Source: Nocardioides sp. 503
GTDB taxonomy: Bacteria > Actinomycetota > Actinomycetes > Propionibacteriales > Nocardioidaceae
Assembly: GCF_004522095.1 (NCBI RefSeq)
Contig: NZ_SPUI01000001.1
Span: forward strand, 62,001 to 126,000
DNA: 64,000 nt
Direction of reading: 5' to 3'
This document shows, piece by piece, positions 58,095-64,000 of this stretch. The position numbers and the translations under genes were made by a program. The notes beneath the pieces were generated by a model that was not told where the DNA came from, searched no databases, and saw only the letters and a list, made by a program, of their open reading frames with translations. Position 1 is the first letter of the stretch. Every line of letters begins with the position of its first letter.

Positions 58095-58355
58095 TCACGC
58101 GCTGGCGCGGTCCTGGTCGGAGACGTTCTCGGCGGCGACCCTCGCGGCGTCGTCGAGGGCGTCGGCCGCCGAGCGGAGCGCCCGGACGTGGGCGGACTGC
58201 CAGTCGCCCTCGAAGCGGTCCCGGTCGTGGCCGACCCAGGAGGTGACGGCGAGCTGGGCGGTGAGGCGGGCCTCGAGCTCGCGCACCCGGGCCGCGACGG
58301 TGGCCATGCGGCTCGAGAGCCGGGCCACGCTCTCGGTGTCCATCCCGTAGATCAC
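58095..58355 (-). CDS. WXG100-like small protein, 86 aa
   Basis: From GTG 58355, overlapping the stop of the preceding gene (GTGA); ATG 58343 is an alternative. It is a helical hairpin: MATVAARVRELEARLTAQLAV, then SWVGHDRDRFEGDWQ (the W-x-G turn, with Trp-Val-Gly, and the usual Phe and Trp after it), then the second helix VRALRSAADALDDAARVAAENV. WXG100 proteins are secreted or act as partners in type VII secretion. It is the last gene of the operon starting at 60000. Confidence 0.75.
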   Translation of the reverse strand: MIYGMDTESVARLSSRMATVAARVRELEARLTAQLAVTSWVGHDRDRFEGDWQSAHVRALRSAADALDDAARVAAENVSDQDRASA

Positions 58356-59119
58356 GGCGCGACCTCCTCGGACGACGTCGCCTGGGCGGCCAGCGCGTCG
58401 ACGCGGGCGCGCAGCGAGGCGACGGTCTCGGGCCTCGCGGTGACCTCACCGGACGCCGGGTCCGCCACGACCGACCACGAGCCACGCGGGCCGGTGAAGA
58501 GACCCGTCATGGCGGGCCGCTCGCCCCGGTCTGCGTCGATGACCAGGACGTCGGCCCGGACGTAGGCGGCGCCGAGGTGCTCCAGGAGCTCGGGAGGTGC
58601 CTCACCCTCGGGGGAGGCGGCCAGCACGACCGGCTCGCCACCGCCGTCGGTCGCCTCCGGGTGCAGGGTGGCCCCGGCGAGCAGCTCGGCGAGCGCGGCG
58701 GTGTGGCCGAGGGCGAATCGGTGCAGGCCGTCGGTGCCGACCTCCTCGAGCAGCGCGATCTCCTCGACCAGGTGGGCGTACCAGAAGTCCTGGCCGGTGG
58801 CGGTGGTGCGGGCGACCGCGACGACGCGGCGTGCGGCCTGGCGCAGCGTCAGCGCCGACAGCACGTCCTGGCGCACCATCGCGCCGACCTCGACCTCCGT
58901 GCCGCCCGAGCCGGGCACCGCGGTGGCCGGCGCGTCGGCCGCCGGCGGGTCGACGATGCCGCGGGCGACCAGCCCGCGCAGCGCCGTACGGCGCACGGCG
59001 TCGCGGTCGGCCTCGGGGACCGAGGAGAGGTACGGCGTGACGGTGGCGCCGGGTCCCGGCGTGAGGACGGACAGCTCCTCGTCGGTGAGGACCTCCAGGG
59101 CGACGGTGGAGACGGGCAT
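58352..59119 (-). CDS. Unknown protein, 255 aa, perhaps EspG-like
   Basis: From ATG 59119. The opening STVALEVLTDEELSVLTPGPGATVTPYL, then AVRRTALRGLVARGIVD, a central helical part (VLSALTLRQAARRVVAVARTTATGQDFWYAHLVEEIALLEEVGTDGLHRFALG) and the end GSWSVVADPASGEVTARPETVASLRARVDAL recall the pattern of EspG secretion chaperones. The likeness is weak and by eye only. Its place between two WXG100 genes supports such a role. It starts 2 bp after the WXG100-fusion gene. Confidence 0.6.
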   Translation of the reverse strand: MPVSTVALEVLTDEELSVLTPGPGATVTPYLSSVPEADRDAVRRTALRGLVARGIVDPPAADAPATAVPGSGGTEVEVGAMVRQDVLSALTLRQAARRVVAVARTTATGQDFWYAHLVEEIALLEEVGTDGLHRFALGHTAALAELLAGATLHPEATDGGGEPVVLAASPEGEAPPELLEHLGAAYVRADVLVIDADRGERPAMTGLFTGPRGSWSVVADPASGEVTARPETVASLRARVDALAAQATSSEEVAP

Positions 59120-59121
59120 GG

Positions 59122-60000
59122 TCAGGCTCCTGCGGGTTGCGGGGTGGGCGACAGCAGGCCGCGTGCCCAGGACTTGGCGGCCTCGAGGCCGCTCTTGGCG
59201 CCGTCCCAGACCCGTCCGGCCGTCTCGTCGATCGACGACCAGTGGTCCACGACGAAGTTGCCGGCGCTCCAGAGGCCGTAGACCACGACCGCGCCGCCGG
59301 CCACCGCGGCCGTGATCGGGGCGGAGACCGCCAGCGCGGTGCCGCCGAGGAGCAGGGTCGCGGCCCCGGCGGCCCCGGCGAGCCCGAAGCCGCGGGTGGC
59401 GGCCTCCCGCCAGCCGTCGTAGCCGCCGCCGGTGAACGCGTCCTTGAGCCCGGAGAAGATCGTGATCGGCAGCGACAGCTTGCCCATCAGGTTGTGCGCG
59501 CCCGCGAACAGGCCGGTGGCCTGCTTGCCGTTGCGCATCAGCTCGAGCGCGGCCAGCAGCTTCTCGGCACGCACCAGGCCGGCGAAGCCGGTGGCCGGCA
59601 TCATGACGGCCTTGAGGAAGTCCTTGAGCAGCAGCGCCTTCTTGACGGCGTCGAACGGCTTCTTGAAGAAGTCCAGCAGCGTCTTGGCGTCGAGGCCCCA
59701 GTCGAGGACGCCGTACGACGGCCCGCTGGTCTCCGAGCCGCTGGCGCGCTCCTGCTCCTCGGCGTTGTCGGACAGCAGCCGCGCGGCCGTCTCCAGCGCG
59801 TCGGACACGCCCGTCATCTGCACCTGGGCGAAGGAGCCCCACTCGTCCTTGCACCGGGTGGCGTCCGGGCCCTGCCAGTCGGCGGCGTCCTCGATGCCAC
59901 TGGTCAGCTCCGCGGCCAGCTCGCGCAGCTCACGGGCACCGTCCCCGAAGGACGTGGCGAGGCGCTGCAGCTCCTCGACGTCGGCCCCGATCATGGTCAT
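59122..60000 (-). CDS. WXG100-type N-terminal domain protein with hydrophobic C-terminal region
   Basis: 292 aa from ATG 60000. The first about 95 residues are a WXG100/ESX-type helical hairpin: VEELQRLATSFGDGARELRELAAELTSGIEDAADWQGPDATRCKDEW. The Trp-Gln-Gly of the turn is kept. The rest has a Lys-rich segment (LLDFFKKPFDAVKKALLLKDFLKAV) and a Gly/Ala-rich hydrophobic stretch (GLAGAAGAATLLLGGTALAVSAPITAAVAGGAVVVYG) that could insert in a membrane, then a Trp-rich tail. No nuclease or other toxin motif is seen. A type VII substrate is likely. Confidence 0.7.
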   Translation of the reverse strand: MTMIGADVEELQRLATSFGDGARELRELAAELTSGIEDAADWQGPDATRCKDEWGSFAQVQMTGVSDALETAARLLSDNAEEQERASGSETSGPSYGVLDWGLDAKTLLDFFKKPFDAVKKALLLKDFLKAVMMPATGFAGLVRAEKLLAALELMRNGKQATGLFAGAHNLMGKLSLPITIFSGLKDAFTGGGYDGWREAATRGFGLAGAAGAATLLLGGTALAVSAPITAAVAGGAVVVYGLWSAGNFVVDHWSSIDETAGRVWDGAKSGLEAAKSWARGLLSPTPQPAGA

Positions 60001-60110
60001 GGGCCGACGATAGGTCCGCCGGCGAGCCCGGGTCAGCCGGAGACTTCCGGATCGTGGGGACGCGGTCGCCCGTTTCGCGTCGCCGCGGGGTCGTGAAAGG
60101 ATGGGGGGTG

Positions 60111-60215
60111 TAGGAGGGGAGTATTCCTTTCGCTGCGGTGTCGTCAGCACGATCAGCGCCTCGGCGCGGTCCGGGGCCGTGGGTCGCTTCCGAGCGGCGG
60201 AAGAGACCTCTGGGT
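60111..60215 (+). ncRNA. yybP-ykoY-type manganese riboswitch upstream of terC
   Basis: The two signature loops of this class are present at the right distance: GGGGAGTA (60116-60123) and GAAGAGACCTCTG (60200-60212), with CGTCAGCACGATCAG (60142-60156) and a GC-rich arm (GGTCCGGGGCCGTGGGTCGC) in between. The class binds Mn2+ and controls Mn exporters of the TerC/Alx, MntP and P-type ATPase kinds. The GTG start lies 32 bp downstream behind GGAG, and no terminator hairpin with T-tract is seen, so control is probably translational. The rest of the 246-bp gap holds the divergent promoters. Confidence 0.82.
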
Positions 60216-60246
60216 TTCCCTGTCCCCTTCACCCCTGGAGTCTCTT

Positions 60247-61239
60247 GTGGACGTTTCCACCCTCGAATGGACCATCACGATCGGGGTCACGATCGCCGTG
60301 CTCCTGTTCGACGTCGTCGTCATCGCCCGCGACCCGCACGAGCCGACGATGAAGGAGTGCGCGATCGCGCTCTCGATCTACATCGGCGCCGCGATCGCGT
60401 TCGGCATCTGGACGCTGCTCTACCACGGCCACGACTACGGGGTGGAGTTCTTCGCCGGCTGGCTGACCGAGTACAGCCTCTCGATGGACAACCTGTTCGT
60501 CTTCATCATCTTGATGGCGGCGCTCAAGGTGCCCCGGCAGCTGCAGCAGGAAGCGCTGATGGTGGGCATCATCCTGGCCCTCATCTTCCGCGCGATCTTT
60601 ATCGCCCTGGGCTACCAGCTCATCGAGAACTTCTCGTTCGTCTTCTACGTCTTCGGCGCCTTCCTCGTCTACACCGCCTACACACTGGTGAAGAGCTACC
60701 GCTCGAACGACGACGAGCACCCCGAGGACAACGCCGTCGTGAAGTTCGCGCAGAACCACCTCAACGTCGGCGAGGAGTTCAAGGGCCTCAAGCTCTGGTA
60801 CAAGGAGAACGGCTCGCGCGTCGTCTCGCCGATGCTGATCGTGGTCATCGCGCTGGGCAGCACGGACATCCTGTTCGCCCTCGACTCGATCCCCGCGATC
60901 TTCGGCATCACCCAGGAGCCCTACCTGGTCTTCGCCGCCAACGTGTTCGCGCTGATGGGCCTGCGCCAGCTGTACTTCCTGCTGGGCGGCCTGCTCAAGC
61001 GACTGGTCTACCTGTCGCTGGGGCTCTCCTTCATCCTCGCGTTCATCGGGGTCAAGCTCGTCCTGCACGCGCTCCACGAGAACGAGCTGCCGTTCATCAA
61101 CGGCGGCGAGCACGTGTCGGTGCCGGAGATCACCTCGCTGGTCAGCCTCGGCGTCATCCTCGTGACGCTGGTCGTCACCGCGGTCGCGAGCCTGGCGAAG
61201 GACAAGCGCAACGCCGAGGAGCAGGCGGCCGACGCCTAG
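60247..61239 (+). CDS. TerC/Alx-family membrane protein, probable Mn2+ exporter
   Basis: 330 aa from GTG 60247. The segment FAGWLTEYSLSMDNLFVFIILMAALKVP with its acidic Glu-Tyr-Ser-Leu-Ser-Met-Asp-Asn motif and the repeat GSTDILFALDSIPAIFGITQEPYLVFAANVFALMGLRQLYFLL are the two intramembrane metal sites of the TerC family. Nine membrane helices are likely. Alx/TerC proteins export manganese, partly into the secretion pathway. The Mn riboswitch just upstream makes an Mn role here very probable. It converges on the kinase gene. Confidence 0.93.
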   Translation: MDVSTLEWTITIGVTIAVLLFDVVVIARDPHEPTMKECAIALSIYIGAAIAFGIWTLLYHGHDYGVEFFAGWLTEYSLSMDNLFVFIILMAALKVPRQLQQEALMVGIILALIFRAIFIALGYQLIENFSFVFYVFGAFLVYTAYTLVKSYRSNDDEHPEDNAVVKFAQNHLNVGEEFKGLKLWYKENGSRVVSPMLIVVIALGSTDILFALDSIPAIFGITQEPYLVFAANVFALMGLRQLYFLLGGLLKRLVYLSLGLSFILAFIGVKLVLHALHENELPFINGGEHVSVPEITSLVSLGVILVTLVVTAVASLAKDKRNAEEQAADA

Positions 61240-61265
61240 GTCGCCGTCCAGGTCCGAAGGGGGCG

Positions 61266-62657
61266 TCAGCCGACGCAGTCCTCGGTCCACGGCGAGGCGT
61301 AGCTGCCGCGGATGAGCCGCACCTGGAGACAGGTGCGGCTCGGGGACGTCACCGTCAGGCGCGCGTCCTCCGTGCGCCGGCTCTCGCCGGTGTCGGTGCG
61401 CTTCCACTCCCACGTGTCGCCGGCCTGCCCGGCGTCGGGGGAGCGCCAGCTGAAGACCACCCGGTCGCCGTCGCGCGTGCCACGTACGACGGGCGGCCGG
61501 GCCGGTGCCTCGGGCGCCACCGACAGGGGCGTGCGGCTGCGGGTGGGGTCGGGCTGTGTCGGCTCGGGGTCCTCCCCACCGGACAGGTTGACGACGAGCA
61601 GCACCCCGACGGCGACCAGGGCCGCGACGCCGGCGAGCGCCCACACGACGGTGGAGCGTCGCTCCCTCTCGGGGGCGGGCCGCGCCGCGGGCGCCTCGAG
61701 CGCGGCCGCACGCGGGCCGCTTCCCGGGATGACCGTCATCGGCTTGACGTGGGTCGTGTCCTGGTCGACGACCGCGGGTGCGGCCACCCCCGCCGCCGGC
61801 CGGTCGCCCTCGACGGCGATCGGGGTGCGGGAGTAGCCGGCCTCGGCCTCGATCCGCTGCAGGGCGCGGGCCAGCTCGAGCGCCGACTGCGGCCGGTGCT
61901 CGGGTCGCTTGGCCAGGCACTGCTGCAGGAGCCGCTCCAGCGCGGGCGGCACGTCGGGACGCTGCGTCAACGGCGGCGGAGCGTGCAGGATCCGTGCGGT
62001 CAGGGCGCGAGGCGAGTTGTCGCCGTTGGGCACCGAGTAGGGGGACCGCCCGGTCAGCAGGTTCCAGATCGTCGCCCCGAGCGAGTAGACGTCGGAGGCG
62101 ACCGAGCCGTTGGAGCGGCCGTCGAGCAGCTCGGGCGGCGACCAGGGGTAGGAGATCCGGACCTCCTGCTCGCTCGCCAGCTCGTGCACGTGTCCGGCGA
62201 TCCCGAAGTCGCTCAGCGCCGGCTCGGAGTAGCTCGTCACGAGCACGTTGCTGGGCTTGATGTCGCGGTGGATGATCCCCGCGCGGTGGGCTGTCTCCAC
62301 CGCGCTCGCGAGCTTGACCGCCGTGCTCATCGTGTCGGCGACCGACATCGGCGCGGCCCGCACCCGCACCCCGAGGTCGGGCGGCGGGCAGTAGCGCATC
62401 ACGAGGTAGGGCCGGTCGTCGGTGACGCCGGCGGTGATCACGCTGACGATGTAGGGGTGGTCGGAGAGCTGGGCCATGGCGTTGGCCTCGGCGGTGAACA
62501 GCTGCTTCTCGCGCTCGGTGAGCGGTACGTCGGGGCGCACCACCTTGACCGCCACCCGCTGACGCGGCCACTCCTGCTCGTAGAGGTAGACGTCGGCGAA
62601 GCCGCCGCGACCCAGGTGCTCGAGGTAGGTGTAGCCAGGGATCGACGGTCCGCTCAC
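61266..62657 (-). CDS. Membrane Ser/Thr protein kinase (Hanks type)
   Basis: 463 aa from GTG 62657, overlapping the FHA gene stop (GTGA). The kinase domain has LGRGGFADVYL (16-24), Lys38 (VAVKVV), the catalytic loop HRDIKPSNVL (130-139) and DFG (150-152), all active. After a Pro/Ala-rich juxtamembrane part comes one membrane helix (TVVWALAGVAALVAVGVLLVVNL) and an outer domain of about 90 residues with Fn3-like strands and two Cys (TCLQVRLIRGSYASPWTEDCVG). There are no PASTA repeats. It is likely a sensor that signals through the FHA protein upstream. Confidence 0.9.
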   Translation of the reverse strand: MSGPSIPGYTYLEHLGRGGFADVYLYEQEWPRQRVAVKVVRPDVPLTEREKQLFTAEANAMAQLSDHPYIVSVITAGVTDDRPYLVMRYCPPPDLGVRVRAAPMSVADTMSTAVKLASAVETAHRAGIIHRDIKPSNVLVTSYSEPALSDFGIAGHVHELASEQEVRISYPWSPPELLDGRSNGSVASDVYSLGATIWNLLTGRSPYSVPNGDNSPRALTARILHAPPPLTQRPDVPPALERLLQQCLAKRPEHRPQSALELARALQRIEAEAGYSRTPIAVEGDRPAAGVAAPAVVDQDTTHVKPMTVIPGSGPRAAALEAPAARPAPERERRSTVVWALAGVAALVAVGVLLVVNLSGGEDPEPTQPDPTRSRTPLSVAPEAPARPPVVRGTRDGDRVVFSWRSPDAGQAGDTWEWKRTDTGESRRTEDARLTVTSPSRTCLQVRLIRGSYASPWTEDCVG

Positions 62658-63799
62658 GACCCCACCTCGTAGACGACCTCGCAGCTGTCGGCGAGGTCCA
62701 GCACCTGGCCGGGCTCCCAGACGTACGGCTCGTGCGCCCGGATGCGCTCCGGCGCCCGCCCGGGCACGCGCAGGGTCGTGCCTCCTCGCGAGCCGACGTC
62801 CGTGGCGACGACCAGCCACCCGTCGAGCTCGACGCGCAGGTGGGTGCGGGAGACGTAGGAGGAGTCGTGGCCGACGCGCACCAGGTGCGGCCAGTCGGCG
62901 GTCTCGGGCGGCGCGGTGGGCTGGCGGCCGAGGACGACGCCACGGTCCAGGGGCACGGTGTCGCCGTCGGGCAGCCGCAGCACGCCCAGCTGGGGGCGCG
63001 GGACGCGGACGGGGTCCTGGGGGGCGACCGGGCGCGCGCACACCCGGCAGGTCGGGACGAACGCGGGGGTGACGTGGCCCGTGGGGCAGCGGACGGCGAG
63101 CACGGTCTCGTGGGTGGGCTGGTGCAGGTGGTCGGGAGCCCTCGCCGGTGGCGGCGTGGTCGGGGGAGGGGACGACGGCGCCTGGGCGGAGCGGAACGTC
63201 GTGTGGCCGTCGTGGTCGGGGTCGACGGCGCGGCGCACGGTGTGCCCGTGACCCTCGTCCGGTCGTGGGAGGTCGTCCTCGAGGGGGTCGGAGGTGACGA
63301 CCGGTGGCGGCTCCGGCGGCGGGTCGTCGGGCCGGCTGGCCAGGATCTCCGGGGGGATCGCGTCGATGATGCCGGGGACCGGCGGTGGCGGCGGGGCCGT
63401 GACCGCCGACCCGACCACGGGGACGGGGCGCGACGGGACGGCGGCCGGGCGCAGGTCGACCGCGGCCGCGGCGACGGTGCCCGCGACCAGGCGCAGCGAC
63501 CCGGGGACGTGGTCGGCACCGAGGGTCAGGGTGTGGACGCCGTCGCTCTCCACGACCCGCGCCCCACCGCGACTGACCTGGGCGCGGTGCGTCGGAGCCA
63601 GGTCGACGTAGGCGAGGGACACGCCCTCACCGTAGTGAGCGACCAGCGCGTCGACGACGAGGTCGGCGGCCGGCGCCGCAGCGGTCACCAGGTCCCACAC
63701 AGGGTCGACCACGTCGGGGTCGGCGGGTGCGTCGAGCAGCAGCCAGCGGGTGCCCGCACCGAGGAGGGTGCCGCTGCCGGGCACGTACCTGACCTCCAC
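62654..63799 (-). CDS. FHA-domain protein with zinc-ribbon-like motif
   Basis: 381 aa from GTG 63799 behind AAGGGAG (9 bases); an ATG at 63832 lacks one. An N-terminal domain (VEVRYVPGSGTLLGAGTRWLLLDAPADPDVVD...) that I do not recognise leads to a Pro-rich linker, then VRCPTGHVTPAFVPTCRVCARPV, a Cys/His cluster like a zinc ribbon. A C-terminal FHA domain (VVLGRQPTAP, SSYVSRTHLRVELDGW, TDVGSRGGTTLRVPG) ends it. The usual Asn in the last FHA loop is Gly-Gly-Thr here. It is coupled to the kinase gene, so it is its probable substrate or reader. Confidence 0.83.
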   Translation of the reverse strand: MEVRYVPGSGTLLGAGTRWLLLDAPADPDVVDPVWDLVTAAAPAADLVVDALVAHYGEGVSLAYVDLAPTHRAQVSRGGARVVESDGVHTLTLGADHVPGSLRLVAGTVAAAAVDLRPAAVPSRPVPVVGSAVTAPPPPPVPGIIDAIPPEILASRPDDPPPEPPPVVTSDPLEDDLPRPDEGHGHTVRRAVDPDHDGHTTFRSAQAPSSPPPTTPPPARAPDHLHQPTHETVLAVRCPTGHVTPAFVPTCRVCARPVAPQDPVRVPRPQLGVLRLPDGDTVPLDRGVVLGRQPTAPPETADWPHLVRVGHDSSYVSRTHLRVELDGWLVVATDVGSRGGTTLRVPGRAPERIRAHEPYVWEPGQVLDLADSCEVVYEVGS

Positions 63800-63938
63800 C
63801 GGATGTGGCTCCCTTCGCCGCCTCGCCCCCATTGTCCCGGGCGGCCCGGGTGCCGGGTCAAGCGGCGTCGAGTTGTGAGGGGTGGACACGGCTCTTACGC
63901 TTCGACCGAGCCTCGCGTGCAACAGAAGGGAACGGCCC

Positions 63939-64000
63939 GTGTCCGTCTCGGGGGTGGTCCGGCGGCACCGGATCGCCATCGCCTCCAACCTGGCCCTCCT
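63939..64000 (+). CDS. Start of an unknown gene (cut by window end)
   Basis: A GTG at 63939 behind AGAAGGG begins VSVSGVVRRHRIAIASNLALL, a basic stretch followed by hydrophobic residues, as in a signal or membrane anchor. It is divergent from the FHA-kinase operon. The 140-bp gap between them holds the divergent promoters. Only 20 codons are visible, so no function can be given. Confidence 0.5.
   Translation, partial: MSVSGVVRRHRIAIASNLAL

Noticed and set aside
57988-58485. Minus-strand frames reading through the palindromic repeat
   Set aside because: Their repeat-derived ends (KLTLPVRSF-type) appear at both copies only because the DNA repeat is the same; there is no protein domain.

Overview
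This window comes from a high-GC actinobacterial chromosome. The best guess is Nocardioides or a close relative in the Nocardioidaceae. The grounds are very GC-rich codon use, many GTG starts and 4-base start/stop overlaps, an actinobacterial XPB helicase, DUF3027 and DUF2530 proteins, WXG100 proteins, FHA/PP2C/Ser-Thr kinase signalling genes, and the order of the ribosomal operons. I see no rRNA, tRNA, CRISPR array, insertion sequence or prophage.

Left part (1-26.8 kb): a truncated GntR regulator, CutC, small DUF4031 and HD proteins, an MpaB-type oxygenase and a secreted Thr-tailed surface protein. Then comes a block whose order, from memory, resembles Mycobacterium tuberculosis Rv0861c-Rv0880: XPB helicase, XPB-associated WYL protein, cold-shock protein, MFS protein, DUF3027, DUF2530 and MarR. 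Inserted in or near it are a CGNR zinc-finger gene, a PP2C-FHA-RDD/FHA-SRPBCC signalling operon, lepB, an acyl-CoA ligase, a secreted subtilase, dps and a purine permease.

Centre (26.8-45.2 kb): the str operon (rpsL-rpsG-fusA-tuf) has its own strong promoter and no rpoBC beside it. It is followed by trmB and a MoxR/DUF58/SpoIIM/RDD membrane-associated cluster like Rv3691-Rv3695. That cluster is split by a 3.9-kb island holding a FAD oxidoreductase, a MerR-DICT regulator and three small unknown genes. Two promoters in the island carry the same 19-bp inverted repeat and drive paralogous genes. I consider this the best candidate for an undescribed regulatory system in the window.

Right part (45.2-58.0 kb): the S10-spc ribosomal superoperon from rpsJ to rplO, then secY, adk and map. 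Several G+C-rich hairpins without T-tracts separate the segments. The last 6 kb hold a three-gene WXG100 operon, a yybP-ykoY-type manganese riboswitch in front of a TerC-family exporter, a membrane Ser/Thr kinase with an FHA partner, and the first codons of another gene.

A composite palindromic repeat occurs twice, 50 kb apart, with 61 of 62 bases identical: once between the CGNR and XPB genes, and once directly at the map stop codon.
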